A stretch of DNA of 64,000 nucleotides from Pseudomonas mangrovi (GTDB lineage: Bacteria; Pseudomonadota; Gammaproteobacteria; Pseudomonadales; Pseudomonadaceae), in the NCBI RefSeq assembly GCF_003052585.1, contig NZ_QASN01000020.1:62001-126000 (forward strand), given 5' to 3'. The position numbers were made by a program, and so were the translations under genes. Below the pieces are notes generated by a model, which saw nothing but the letters and a program-made list of their open reading frames with translations, was not told the DNA's origin and ran no database searches. This document shows, one piece after another, positions 46,385-55,452 of the stretch (position 1 is the stretch's first letter; each line of letters begins with the position of its first letter).

Positions 46385-46852
46385 ATGGCGGAAGAGAACG
46401 AACACACCTCCCCCGAGGAACAGGCTCTGGCTGACGAGTGGGCCGCCGCGTTGTCGGAGGCGGGAGATGCGAGTCAGGATGACATCGATGCGATGATGGC
46501 GCAGGGCGCGGCAAGCCCCCCGGACGCACACAAGGCACCGATGGAGGAGTTTGGCAGTGCGCCCAAGGTCAATCTGCCCGTCGGCCTGGAAGGCCCCAAC
46601 CTGGATGTGATTCTGGATATTCCGGTATCCATCTCCATGGAAGTGGGCAACACCGAGATCAGCATCCGCAATCTGCTGCAACTGAATCAGGGCTCGGTCA
46701 TCGAACTGGACCGGCTCGCCGGCGAGCCGCTGGATGTACTGGTCAATGGCACCCTGATCGCGCACGGCGAAGTAGTGGTGGTCAACGAGAAGTTCGGCAT
46801 CCGCCTGACCGACGTGATCAGCCCCACCGAGCGGATCAAGAAGCTACGCTGA
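46385..46852 (+). CDS. fliN: Flagellar motor switch protein FliN
   Basis: FliN is the smallest C-ring protein. The 155-residue product has an acidic N-terminal extension typical of pseudomonads and a C-terminal SpoA domain (LDVILDIPVSISMEVGNTEISIRNLLQLNQGSVIEL and LIAHGEVVVVNEKFGIRL). Two adjacent ATG codons (46382, 46385) follow GAGGA; I chose the second, which has a better spacing of six bases. Confidence 0.96.
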   Translation: MAEENEHTSPEEQALADEWAAALSEAGDASQDDIDAMMAQGAASPPDAHKAPMEEFGSAPKVNLPVGLEGPNLDVILDIPVSISMEVGNTEISIRNLLQLNQGSVIELDRLAGEPLDVLVNGTLIAHGEVVVVNEKFGIRLTDVISPTERIKKLR

Positions 46853-46918
46853 CAGACGTTCCTCGGTCGTTATCGCGCTGGGTCGCTGGCGTACGCCGAG
46901 GCGAGGAGAGCCTTTTTC

Positions 46919-47350
46919 ATGATCAGATGGATAACCGCCCTGGCCTGGGTACCCGCGCCGGTGCTGGCCGCGGAAGCTCAGACCGCGGCGTCCAGATTGC
47001 CGAGCACCGGTAATCTGCCGGGTCAGCTGGGGCAGCTGCTGGTGGGGTTGCTGCTGGTCATAGGACTGATCTTTCTGCTGGCCTGGGTGGTTCGGCGCAT
47101 TCAGAACATCACCCCTCGTGGCGGTCAGGTGATCAAGCTAGTTGCGAGCCAGGCACTGGGGCCGCGCGACCGGCTGCTGCTGGTCCAGGTGGGCGGGGAA
47201 CAGATCCTGCTGGGGCTCAGCTCCGGCCGCATCACCCCGCTGCACGTCCTCGCGGAACCAGTGCATCTTCCCGATGGTGAGCCTGCCTCGCCGGAATTCG
47301 CCCAGCGCCTGATGGAGCTGTTGGGCAAGGATCAGAAGGACAAATCCTGA
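46919..47350 (+). CDS. fliO: Flagellar export protein FliO
   Basis: FliO helps assemble the FliP pore complex in the inner membrane. The 143-residue product has a hydrophobic N-terminal signal-like stretch, one clear membrane helix at about residues 42-63 ([19 protein letters not shown]), and the conserved cytoplasmic segment [27 protein letters not shown]. It ends two bases before fliP. Confidence 0.95.
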   Translation: MIRWITALAWVPAPVLAAEAQTAASRLPSTGNLPGQLGQLLVGLLLVIGLIFLLAWVVRRIQNITPRGGQVIKLVASQALGPRDRLLLVQVGGEQILLGLSSGRITPLHVLAEPVHLPDGEPASPEFAQRLMELLGKDQKDKS

Positions 47351-47351
47351 C

Positions 47352-48107
47352 ATGAGCGCCTTGCGCCTGCTGCTGTTGTTCGTGGGCGTGCTCGCCACGC
47401 CTTTTGCGCTGGGTGCGGACAATCCGCTGTCGATTCCGGCGATCACGCTGTCCACCGATACCCAGGGTCAGCAGGAATACTCGGTAAGCCTGCAGATCCT
47501 GCTGATCATGACGGCGCTGAGCTTCATCCCTGCGTTCGTCATGCTGATGACCAGCTTCACCCGCATCATCATCGTCTTCTCCATTCTGCGCCAGGCACTG
47601 GGCCTGCAACAGACACCGTCCAACCAGATCCTGATCGGACTGGCGTTGTTCCTCACCATGTTCATCATGGCGCCGGTGTTCGACGAGATGAATCGTGACG
47701 CCCTGCAGCCCTATCTGAACGAGCAACTCTCGGCGCAGGAAGCGTTGACCCGAGCCGAAGTACCGCTGAAGGCCTTCATGCTGGCGCAGACCCGGGAAAG
47801 CGATCTGGAGCTGTTCATGCGTCTGTCGAAACGCACCGACATCGTCTCGCCCGAGCAGGCACCGCTGACGATTCTGATCCCGGCCTTTGTCACCTCGGAG
47901 CTGAAGACGGCGTTCCAGATCGGCTTCATGATCTTCATACCGTTCCTGATCATCGACATGGTGGTGGCGAGCATTCTGATGGCGATGGGGATGATGATGC
48001 TGTCGCCGCTGATTATTTCTCTGCCGTTCAAGATCATGCTGTTCGTCCTGGTGGACGGCTGGGCGCTGATCATGGGCACTCTGGCCGGCAGTTTCGGCAC
48101 CTTGTAG
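47352..48107 (+). CDS. fliP: Flagellar export pore protein FliP
   Basis: FliP forms the main ring of the type III export pore. The 251-residue product begins with a cleavable signal peptide ([17 protein letters not shown]), has the signature [36 protein letters not shown], and four membrane segments in all. The C-terminal motif [25 protein letters not shown] is highly conserved. Confidence 0.98.
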   Translation: MSALRLLLLFVGVLATPFALGADNPLSIPAITLSTDTQGQQEYSVSLQILLIMTALSFIPAFVMLMTSFTRIIIVFSILRQALGLQQTPSNQILIGLALFLTMFIMAPVFDEMNRDALQPYLNEQLSAQEALTRAEVPLKAFMLAQTRESDLELFMRLSKRTDIVSPEQAPLTILIPAFVTSELKTAFQIGFMIFIPFLIIDMVVASILMAMGMMMLSPLIISLPFKIMLFVLVDGWALIMGTLAGSFGTL

Positions 48108-48117
48108 CGAGGCTCTC

Positions 48118-48387
48118 ATGACTCCCGAAGTGGCAATCGATCTGTTTCGCGGCGGGCTCTGGCTGACCGCAACCATCGTCGCCCTGATGGTGGTGCCCAG
48201 TCTGATCGTCGGCCTGATCGTGGCGATGTTCCAGGCGGCTACCCAGATCAACGAGCAGACCTTGAGTTTTCTACCCAGACTGCTGGTCATGCTGTTAACC
48301 CTGATCTGGGCGGGACCCTGGCTGACGCGCGAGTTGATGGATTACACCCGCACGCTGATCCAGAACATCCCGTACCTGATCGGCTAG
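48118..48387 (+). CDS. fliQ: Flagellar export protein FliQ
   Basis: FliQ is a small inner-membrane subunit of the export gate. The 89-residue product has two membrane helices (about residues 15-40 and 52-75) and the conserved LIVGLIVAMFQAATQINEQTLSFLPR near residues 30-56. It lies between fliP and fliR with short gaps. Confidence 0.97.
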   Translation: MTPEVAIDLFRGGLWLTATIVALMVVPSLIVGLIVAMFQAATQINEQTLSFLPRLLVMLLTLIWAGPWLTRELMDYTRTLIQNIPYLIG

Positions 48388-48391
48388 CACG

Positions 48392-49168
48392 ATGCTTGAG
48401 CTCAGCGAGGCGCAGATCGGCGGTTGGCTCGGTGCATTCATGCTGCCGCTGTTCCGCATCGCCGCGATGCTGATGGTGATGCCCATCATCGGCACTCAGC
48501 TGGTGCCGGTACGCGTACGTCTGTACATGGCGCTGGCGATATCGGTGGTGCTGGTGCCGACCCTGCCGCCGATGCCGGATGTCGATGCGCTGAGTCTGCC
48601 GATGATGCTGCTGATCGCCGAGCAGATCCTGGTCGGCGTGATGATGGGCTTCATGTTGCTGCTGATGTTTCACGTGTTCGCGGTGGCCGGGCAGATCATC
48701 GCCATGCAGATGGGGTTGGCCTTTGCCTCCATGGTCGATCCGGCCAACGGCGTGTCGGTGCCAGTGCTCGGTCAGTTTCTGCTGATGCTGTCGACTTTGC
48801 TTTTTCTGGCCATGAACGGTCATCTGGTGGTCTTCGAGGTGCTCGCCGAGAGTTTCGTTACGCTGCCGGTCGGCGAAGCCTTTCTTCTTGAGCGTTACTG
48901 GCTTCTCGCCGGCAAGCTCAGTTGGGTGCTTGGCGCCGGTGTGCTGCTGGCGCTGCCGGCGATCACCGCGCTGCTGGTGGTCAATATCGCCTTCGGCGTC
49001 ATGACGCGCGCCGCGCCGCAGCTGAACATCTTCTCCATCGGCTTTCCCATGACACTGGTTCTGGGGATGCTGATTTTCTGGTTAAGCCTCGCCGACTTCC
49101 TCGCCCACTACCAACTGATTGCCAGCGATGCGTTGCAACAGCTGCGCGAACTGGCGGGCACCCCTTGA
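48392..49168 (+). CDS. fliR: Flagellar export protein FliR
   Basis: FliR is a polytopic export-gate subunit that contributes to the pore with FliP and FliQ. The 258-residue product is hydrophobic throughout, with about six membrane segments and conserved elements GQIIAMQMGLAFASMVDPANG and LLVVNIAFGVMTRAAPQLNIFSIGFP. It begins four bases after fliQ. Confidence 0.97.
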   Translation: MLELSEAQIGGWLGAFMLPLFRIAAMLMVMPIIGTQLVPVRVRLYMALAISVVLVPTLPPMPDVDALSLPMMLLIAEQILVGVMMGFMLLLMFHVFAVAGQIIAMQMGLAFASMVDPANGVSVPVLGQFLLMLSTLLFLAMNGHLVVFEVLAESFVTLPVGEAFLLERYWLLAGKLSWVLGAGVLLALPAITALLVVNIAFGVMTRAAPQLNIFSIGFPMTLVLGMLIFWLSLADFLAHYQLIASDALQQLRELAGTP

Positions 49169-49191
49169 CCTCTTTGATCGGAGCCTGAGCC

Positions 49192-50328
49192 ATGGCAGAG
49201 AGCGAAAGCGGTCAGGATCGCAGTGAGGAACCCACACAGAAGCGGCTTGATGAGGCTCGCCGCAAGGGGCAGATTGCCCGCTCGCGCGAACTCAACACAC
49301 TCGCTGTGACACTCGGGGGCGCCGGTGCGGCGCTGATGTTCGGCGGTCAGATAGCGCTCGATCTGATGGATGTGATGCGTGCCGGCTTTTCCTTCAGCCG
49401 CGAAGCGCTGATGGATGACGGCTCCATGGTCAAGCTGCTGCTCGCTTCCGGCACGCATGCCCTGGTTGCACTGATTCCGTTCATGGTCATTCTGTTGATT
49501 GCGTCGATTCTCGGTCCGATCTCGCTTGGCGGCTGGTTGATGTCCACGGAGGCCATGCAGCCAAAATTCAGCCGGATGAGCCCTCTGTCGGGGCTCAAAC
49601 GCATGTTTTCGCCTCAGGCGCTGGCCGAGCTGGGCAAGGCATTAGCCAAGTTCGTGGTACTGCTGGGCGTGGCGCTGGTGGTGTTGTCGACGGTGGAGGA
49701 CGATCTTCTTTCGATCGCTTACGAGCCCCTCGAAGCTGCCATCATGCACAGCGCAGTGCTGGTTGGCTGGAGTGCTTTATGGCTTTCCTGCGGGCTTATT
49801 CTGATTGCTGCTGTAGACGTTCCTTTCCAGCTCTGGAGCAGCAAGCAGAAGCTGAAGATGACCAAGCAGGAAGTCCGAGACGAGTACAAGGACAGTGAGG
49901 GCAAGCCGGAGGTCAAGTCACGCATACGTCAGCTGCAGCGTGAAATGGCCGAACGGCGAATGATGGAATCGGTGCCTTCGGCGGACGTGGTGATTACCAA
50001 CCCGACGCACTTTGCGGTGGCGCTCAAGTACGACCCGGAAAAGGGTGGGGCACCGTTGCTGCTTGCCAAGGGCGGCGATTTCCTTGCGCTGAAAATTCGC
50101 GAAATTGCCCAGGAGCACCGAGTGATACTGCTTGAGTCGCCGCAACTTGCGCGTGCGGTGTATTACTCCACCGAAGTGGATCACGAGATACCTGCTGGCC
50201 TCTATCTTGCGGTGGCGCAGGTCCTTGCCTATGTCTATCAATTGCGCCAGTACCAGGCTGGCAAAGGCAAGCGTCCGGGCGCTCTACCGGATCTGCCGAT
50301 TCCGCCCGATCTGCGTCGCGACGAGTAA
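49192..50328 (+). CDS. flhB: Flagellar export switch protein FlhB
   Basis: FlhB controls substrate switching of the export apparatus. The 378-residue product starts with SGQDRSEEPTQKRLDEARRKGQIARSRELN, has four membrane segments, and the cytoplasmic domain with the autocleavage motif NPTH in VITNPTHFAVALKYD near residue 268. It ends the fliL operon and faces the reverse-strand sodC gene. Confidence 0.97.
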   Translation: MAESESGQDRSEEPTQKRLDEARRKGQIARSRELNTLAVTLGGAGAALMFGGQIALDLMDVMRAGFSFSREALMDDGSMVKLLLASGTHALVALIPFMVILLIASILGPISLGGWLMSTEAMQPKFSRMSPLSGLKRMFSPQALAELGKALAKFVVLLGVALVVLSTVEDDLLSIAYEPLEAAIMHSAVLVGWSALWLSCGLILIAAVDVPFQLWSSKQKLKMTKQEVRDEYKDSEGKPEVKSRIRQLQREMAERRMMESVPSADVVITNPTHFAVALKYDPEKGGAPLLLAKGGDFLALKIREIAQEHRVILLESPQLARAVYYSTEVDHEIPAGLYLAVAQVLAYVYQLRQYQAGKGKRPGALPDLPIPPDLRRDE

Positions 50329-50333
50329 TGTAA

Positions 50334-50367
50334 CGCGGCGGGGTACGGGATATGCGCCCCCGCCGCG
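50334..50367. terminator. Bidirectional-type hairpin between flhB and sodC
   Basis: CGCGGCGGGG pairs perfectly with CCCCGCCGCG around a 14-base loop, in the 54-base gap between two convergent genes. No strong T run follows on the + strand; on the - strand TTACATTA follows. A shared terminator is likely from position. Confidence 0.55.
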
Positions 50368-50382
50368 ATGGCGCAGACTTGT

Positions 50383-50907
50383 TTACTCGATCACCCCACA
50401 GGCGATGCGCGCACCACCACCGCCCAGTGGCATCGGGTGGTCTGCGTGGTTGTCGCCGCCGGCGTGCAACATGATCGCGTGGCCACGGATCTCGTCCAGG
50501 CTTTTCAGGCGCGGCGCCAGCACCGGCTGCTGAGCACTGCCATCGGTGGCGACATGCAACGCCGGAAGGTCGCCCTTGTGGGCGTTGTCATCCCAGGGAT
50601 GGCCATGCTTGCCGGTTTTCTCCGGGTCCCAGTGGCCGCCCGCACCCTCTGCGGCTGACGGCTTGCCGTCTTTCTCGGCTGGGGCGCAGCTCGGGTTGGT
50701 ATGAACATGAAAGCCGTGCAGGCCGGGCTCCAGCCCTTTCAATGTCGGCGTAAAGAGCAGCCCGTATGCCGTCTGCTCGATCGTTACCCGCCCCAGCGAG
50801 CTACCAACGCCACTGGCGCTGACCTGATTGATTTCAATGCTGAGAGGGGCGGCCTGGAGAGACAGGCTGGTACAGCCTGCCAAAGCGACGAACAGCCACT
50901 TGCGCAT
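50383..50907 (-). CDS. sodC: Cu/Zn superoxide dismutase SodC
   Basis: SodC converts superoxide to hydrogen peroxide and oxygen in the periplasm. The 174-residue product has the copper/zinc-binding signature [38 protein letters not shown], and C-terminal [31 protein letters not shown]. The N terminus has a lipobox-like LAGC (Cys12), so the enzyme may be outer- or inner-membrane lipidated; ordinary cleavage after LQA is also possible. It is the only convincing reverse-strand gene, and interrupts the flagellar run between flhB and flhA. Confidence 0.95.
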   Translation of the reverse strand: MRKWLFVALAGCTSLSLQAAPLSIEINQVSASGVGSSLGRVTIEQTAYGLLFTPTLKGLEPGLHGFHVHTNPSCAPAEKDGKPSAAEGAGGHWDPEKTGKHGHPWDDNAHKGDLPALHVATDGSAQQPVLAPRLKSLDEIRGHAIMLHAGGDNHADHPMPLGGGGARIACGVIE

Positions 50908-50976
50908 GAGTTTTTCCTTTTCGCGGTGATTGGGGGTTGCAGGGGTTCAGTGTCTGCGACTGAGCCTTCGGGGAAA

Positions 50977-50998
50977 GGTTCAGCTACCGATCTGAACC
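50977..50998. repeat. Inverted repeat between sodC and flhA
   Basis: GGTTCAG and CTGAACC are perfect 7-bp arms around an eight-base loop, in the 216-base gap between the divergent sodC and flhA genes. It may be an operator for sodC or a hairpin; no T run follows. Confidence 0.35.
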
Positions 50999-51044
50999 CG
51001 CCAACCTAAGCCAAATCCTGCCGTATGCAAAGCTTGCCGGGCGT

Positions 51045-51060
51045 TGGCCGGGTTCTTGCT
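51045..51060 (+). promoter_or_regulatory. Sigma-54 promoter of flhA
   Basis: TGGCCGG-GTTC-TTGCT keeps GG (51046-51047) and GC (51058-51059) at twelve-base spacing. It is 64 bases before the flhA start, and a FleQ-like site lies just downstream at 51087. flhA is a known FleQ/RpoN target in P. aeruginosa. Confidence 0.8.
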
Positions 51061-51086
51061 GTGCATCGATCACGCGGCGTGTGAAC

Positions 51087-51100
51087 GTCAAAAGATTGAA
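51087..51100. promoter_or_regulatory. FleQ-like site downstream of the flhA promoter
   Basis: GTCAAAAGATTGAA matches the FleQ consensus I recall (GTCAATAAATTGAC) at 11 of 14 positions. It is 27 bases downstream of the -12 element, the atypical downstream position reported for FleQ sites at P. aeruginosa flhA. Confidence 0.55.
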
Positions 51101-51123
51101 TCTGTGTAGTCGGGAGACATTGC

Positions 51124-53247
51124 GTGGATCGCGGACAAATGATCGGCAACGTGCGCAGCAATCTCGCGGGTCTGCGCCATGGCAACCTGGGGGTACCCAT
51201 CCTGCTGCTGGTGATGCTCGGCATGATGATGCTGCCCGTCCCGCCCTTTCTGCTGGACGTGCTGTTCACCTTCAATATCGCGCTGTCCATCGTCGTTTTG
51301 CTGGTTTGCGTGTATGCAATGCGGCCGCTGGACTTCGCCGTGTTCCCCACCATTCTGCTGGTCGCCACTCTATTGCGGCTTGCCTTGAACGTCGCCTCGA
51401 CCCGCGTGGTACTGCTCAATGGCCACGACGGCGGGGCCGCGGCAGGCAAGGTGATCCAGGCATTCGGCGAGGTGGTCATCGGCGGCAACTACGTGGTTGG
51501 CGCGGTGGTCTTCGCGATCCTGATGATCATCAACTTCGTGGTAGTGACCAAGGGTGCCGGGCGGATTTCCGAGGTCAGCGCGCGTTTCACCCTCGATGCC
51601 ATGCCCGGCAAACAGATGGCAATCGATGCCGACCTGAACGCCGGACTCATCGACCAGAACGAAGCCAAGCGTCGGCGCAGCGAAGTTTCCCAGGAAGCCG
51701 ATTTCTACGGTTCGATGGACGGTGCCAGCAAGTTCGTGCGAGGTGATGCTGTCGCCGGTCTGCTGATCCTGTTCATCAACCTGATCGGGGGTGTCGCTAT
51801 CGGCATTGCCCAGCATTCAATGGGCTTTGCCGAGGCAGGCAAGGTCTACGCCCTGCTGACGATTGGTGACGGCCTGGTGGCGCAGATTCCTTCGCTGCTG
51901 CTGTCTACCGCGGCGGCGATCATGGTGACCCGTGTCTCGACCTCGGAGGACATGGGTGCCCAGGTCAACCGGCAGATGTTCGCCTCGCCCAAGGCCCTCG
52001 CCGTGGCTTCGGCGATTCTGATCGCCATGGGCCTGGTGCCGGGAATGCCACATGTTTCCTTCATCGGCCTCGGCATCCTGGCGGGTGCTGGCGCTTACTG
52101 GATCGTGATGCGCAAGCGCAAGGTCGCGGAGGAAGAAGCGGCCGAGGTACAGAAACAGCAGGACCTGCTGCCGGCGCAGAAGGTGCAGGAGGTCAAGGAG
52201 CTGGGCTGGGACGACGTGACGCCGGTGGATATGGTTGGCCTTGAGGTGGGCTATCGTCTGATTCCTCTGGTTGATCGCAATCAGGGTGGGCAACTGCTGG
52301 CGCGGATCAAGGGCGTACGCAAGAAACTGTCGCAAGAGATGGGATTTCTCATGCCGTCGGTGCACATTCGCGACAACCTCGACCTGCTGCCCAATGCCTA
52401 TCGCCTGACCCTGATGGGGGTCAGCGTGGCCGAGGCCGAGGTCTATCCGGATCGCGAGCTGGCAATTAATCCCGGCCAGGTTTTCGGCTCGCTCAATGGC
52501 ATCGCAGCCAAGGATCCCGCATTCGGTCTGGAGGCAGTGTGGATCGACGTCAACCAGCGCGATCAGGCGCAATCGCTGGGCTACACAGTGGTGGATGCAA
52601 GCACGGTGGTCGCCACTCATCTCAATCAGGTTCTGCACAAGCACGCTCATGAGTTGCTGGGGCATGAGGAGGTCCAGCAACTCATGCAGTTGCTGGCGAA
52701 AAGCTCGCCGAAACTGGCCGAGGAGCTGGTGCCGGGACTGATCTCGCTGTCGACCCTGCTCAAGGTTCTGCAGTCGCTGTTGCAGGAACAGGTCCCGGTC
52801 AGGGATATCCGCACCATTGCCGAAGCGATCGCGAACGTGGCACCCAAGAGTCAAGATTCCGCCGCGATGGTTGCGGCGGTGAGGGTGTCGTTGGCTCGCG
52901 CCATCGTCCAAGGCATTGTGGGACTAGAGCCCGAGCTGCCTGTGATAACCCTTGAGCCAAGGTTGGAACAGATATTGCTAAACAGTCTGCAGAAGGCCGG
53001 TCAGGGCGCCGAGGATGGAATCCTCCTTGAGCCCGGCATGGCCGAGAAGCTGCAGCGTTCTCTGGTTGAGGCGGCGCAGCGCCAGGAAATGCTCGGCAAG
53101 CCGGCGATTCTGCTGGTGGCCGGTCCGGTCAGGGCGATGCTCTCGCGCTTTGCGCGTCTGGCGGTGCCAAGCATGCATGTGCTGGCCTACCAGGAGATAC
53201 CGGACAACAAGCAGGTCACCATCGTCGCCACCGTGGGACAGAACTGA
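51124..53247 (+). CDS. flhA: Flagellar export gate protein FlhA
   Basis: FlhA is the largest export-gate protein and docks chaperone-substrate complexes. The 707-residue product has eight predicted membrane segments in the first 350 residues, the FHIPEP-family signature around LDFAVFPTILLVATLLRLALNVASTRVVL, and the cytoplasmic domain with GYRLIPLVD and the C-terminal PSMHVLAYQEIPDNKQVTIVATVG. Translation probably starts at the GTG at 51124, preceded by GGGAG; the next ATG is at 51139. Confidence 0.97.
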   Translation: MDRGQMIGNVRSNLAGLRHGNLGVPILLLVMLGMMMLPVPPFLLDVLFTFNIALSIVVLLVCVYAMRPLDFAVFPTILLVATLLRLALNVASTRVVLLNGHDGGAAAGKVIQAFGEVVIGGNYVVGAVVFAILMIINFVVVTKGAGRISEVSARFTLDAMPGKQMAIDADLNAGLIDQNEAKRRRSEVSQEADFYGSMDGASKFVRGDAVAGLLILFINLIGGVAIGIAQHSMGFAEAGKVYALLTIGDGLVAQIPSLLLSTAAAIMVTRVSTSEDMGAQVNRQMFASPKALAVASAILIAMGLVPGMPHVSFIGLGILAGAGAYWIVMRKRKVAEEEAAEVQKQQDLLPAQKVQEVKELGWDDVTPVDMVGLEVGYRLIPLVDRNQGGQLLARIKGVRKKLSQEMGFLMPSVHIRDNLDLLPNAYRLTLMGVSVAEAEVYPDRELAINPGQVFGSLNGIAAKDPAFGLEAVWIDVNQRDQAQSLGYTVVDASTVVATHLNQVLHKHAHELLGHEEVQQLMQLLAKSSPKLAEELVPGLISLSTLLKVLQSLLQEQVPVRDIRTIAEAIANVAPKSQDSAAMVAAVRVSLARAIVQGIVGLEPELPVITLEPRLEQILLNSLQKAGQGAEDGILLEPGMAEKLQRSLVEAAQRQEMLGKPAILLVAGPVRAMLSRFARLAVPSMHVLAYQEIPDNKQVTIVATVGQN

Positions 53248-53259
53248 GGTCCATAGGCC

Positions 53260-54534
53260 ATGCAAGTCAAACGCTTTTTTGCCGCCGATATGCGCCAAGC
53301 CATGAAGTTGGTCCGTGATGAGTTGGGTGCCGACGCATCCATCATCGGTACGCGCCGGGTTGCCGGCGGTGTTGAGCTGACCGCTGCGCTGGACTACGAA
53401 ATGCCTGCGTCCCCGGCACGCCAGCCGAATCCGGAGCTTGAGCTCGAATTGCGCAAGACTCAGGCGCGAATCGCTGCTGCGCACGCCGAAGTCGCCAGCC
53501 CGACGCTGGCCCAGTCGCTGCGCGAGCGCGAGCCGCAGCGTCCGGCCCAGCCCGCGCAGGCTGTTCAGGCATCTGTTGCTGGCGAATCCTCGACTGATCA
53601 GCGTGCCCTGGCTGCGATGCGTTCCGAGTTGCATGGCTTGCGCGAGCTGATCGAAGTGCAGTTGGGATCCATGGCCTGGGGGCAGATGCAGGATCGTCAG
53701 CCGCAGCAGGCAAATCTCTGGAAGCGCCTGCAACGGATGGGCTTCTCCGCGGAAATTTCCCAGGCCCTGCTGGCGCGCGTCTCCGGTGTTGCCGAACCGC
53801 GCCAGACGTGGCGGATGCTGCTGGCGCATCTGGCGCATGCGCTGAAGACTCCCGAGCAGGACCCGCTGGAGGAGGGCGGCTTGATCGCTCTGGTGGGCCC
53901 TGCTGGCATGGGCAAGACCACGACGCTGGCCAAGATGGCCGCGCGCTACGTGTTGCAGTACGGCGCGCAGAACGTTGCGCTGGTTAGCCTCGACAGTTTC
54001 CGCATCGGCGCCCAGGAGCAACTGAAGACGCTGGGGCGTATCCTCAATGTGTCGGTCACCCAGGTCGATCCGGGCCAGTCCCTGACCCAGGCGCTCGCTC
54101 CGCTGGCGCGCAAGCGTGTAGTGCTGATCGATACCGCCGGTCTTCCGACGAGCGACCCGGCACTGCGTCTGCAACTGGAGAGCCTGCGTGGGGTCAAGGC
54201 TCGCAATTATCTGGTTCTGGCTGCGACCAGCCAGGCTCAGGTGCTGAAGGCGGCCTATCATGGATACAAGCGTTGCGGCCTGGTGGGCTGTATCGTGACC
54301 AAGGTGGACGAGGCGGTTAATCTGGGAGAAGTGCTCGGACTGGCCATCAGCCAGCAGCTGCCGGTAGCCTATCTGGCGGATGGGCCGCGGATTCCAGAAG
54401 ACCTGCATCGTCCTCGAAGCCATCAGTTGGTAAGCCGGGCGGTAAGTCTTCAGGCTGAAGAAGACCCGAGCGAGGAAACCATGGCGGACATGTTTGCCGG
54501 TCTGTATCAGGGTTCGACGCGTCGCGTCGGTTAG
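53260..54534 (+). CDS. flhF: Signal-recognition-particle GTPase FlhF
   Basis: FlhF places the flagellum at the cell pole. The 424-residue product has a basic/B-domain N terminus (MQVKRFFAADMRQAMKLVRDELGADASIIGTR), a variable linker, and an SRP-type GTPase G domain from about residue 205 with GPAGMGKTTTLAKMAARYV, LVSLDSFRIGAQEQLK and LIDTAGLPTSDPALRLQ. The final motif LPVAYLADGPRIPEDLH is conserved. It lies between flhA and fleN, its negative regulator. Confidence 0.97.
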   Translation: MQVKRFFAADMRQAMKLVRDELGADASIIGTRRVAGGVELTAALDYEMPASPARQPNPELELELRKTQARIAAAHAEVASPTLAQSLREREPQRPAQPAQAVQASVAGESSTDQRALAAMRSELHGLRELIEVQLGSMAWGQMQDRQPQQANLWKRLQRMGFSAEISQALLARVSGVAEPRQTWRMLLAHLAHALKTPEQDPLEEGGLIALVGPAGMGKTTTLAKMAARYVLQYGAQNVALVSLDSFRIGAQEQLKTLGRILNVSVTQVDPGQSLTQALAPLARKRVVLIDTAGLPTSDPALRLQLESLRGVKARNYLVLAATSQAQVLKAAYHGYKRCGLVGCIVTKVDEAVNLGEVLGLAISQQLPVAYLADGPRIPEDLHRPRSHQLVSRAVSLQAEEDPSEETMADMFAGLYQGSTRRVG

Positions 54535-54621
54535 CCGGGTAATTCCCCGCGCTACGATTTTGCAAGGTGGTGGCGCAAGGTTTCGATCGCCTCCCGTTAG
54601 CAGTCAGAAGGTGTAGAGAAC

Positions 54622-55452
54622 ATGGGTATGCATCCCGTACAGGTGATCGCGGTGACCGGCGGCAAGGGTGGCGTCGGCAAGACCAACGTATCAGTCAATC
54701 TGGCGCTGGCCCTGGCAGACCTGGGGCGCCGGGTGATGCTCATGGATGCCGACCTTGGGCTGGCGAATGTTGACGTCCTGCTGGGTCTGACGCCCAAGAA
54801 GACGCTGGCCGACGTGATCAGCGGTGACTGCGACATGCGCGATGTGCTCATCCAGGGGCCGGGCGGCATTCGCGTCGTGCCGGCCGCATCGGGCACCCAG
54901 AGCATGGTGCAGTTGACCCCCATGCAGCATGCCGGCCTGATCCAGGCATTCAGTGACATCAGTGAAAACCTTGACGTGCTCATCGTCGACACTGCGGCCG
55001 GAATCGGCGATGCGGTGGTTAGCTTCGTGCGCGCAGCCCAGGAAGTGCTGGTGGTGGTCTGCGACGAACCCACCTCTATTACCGACGCCTATGCGCTGAT
55101 CAAGCTGCTCAACCGGGACCATGGCATCACGCGGTTCCGGGTTCTGGCGAACATGGCGCACAGTCCCCAGGAGGGGCGCAACCTGTTTGCTAAGCTGACC
55201 AAGGTTACGGATCGCTTTCTGGATGTGGCCCTGCAGTACGTGGGTGCCATTCCATATGACGAGTCTGTACGCAAGGCAGTACAGAAACAGCGTGCGGTCT
55301 ACGAGGCATTCCCTCGGTCCAAATGCTCGTTGGCGTTCAAGGCCATCGCGCAGAAGGTCGATACCTGGCCGTTGCCGGCCAACCCGCGCGGACATCTCGA
55401 ATTCTTCGTCGAGCGTCTGGTGAAACAGCCTGCTGTGGAATCCGGCGCATGA
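54622..55452 (+). CDS. fleN: MinD-like ATPase FleN (FlhG)
   Basis: FleN restricts flagellar number by antagonising FleQ. The 276-residue product is a ParA/MinD ATPase with the deviant Walker A motif GGKGGVGKTN near residue 13, the MLMDADLGLANVDVLLGL switch region, and LIVDTAAGIGDAVVSF. It overlaps fliA by four bases, so the two are likely coupled. Confidence 0.97.
   Translation: MGMHPVQVIAVTGGKGGVGKTNVSVNLALALADLGRRVMLMDADLGLANVDVLLGLTPKKTLADVISGDCDMRDVLIQGPGGIRVVPAASGTQSMVQLTPMQHAGLIQAFSDISENLDVLIVDTAAGIGDAVVSFVRAAQEVLVVVCDEPTSITDAYALIKLLNRDHGITRFRVLANMAHSPQEGRNLFAKLTKVTDRFLDVALQYVGAIPYDESVRKAVQKQRAVYEAFPRSKCSLAFKAIAQKVDTWPLPANPRGHLEFFVERLVKQPAVESGA

Noticed and set aside
44894..46765. Reverse-strand open frame of 623 codons opposite fliL-fliM-fliN
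   Set aside because: It spans several conserved genes on the other strand and has no family similarity; a codon-bias artefact.
55323..55448. Upstream extension of fliA inside fleN
   Set aside because: The frame is open, but fleN is conserved there and FliA homology begins at the ATG at 55449.
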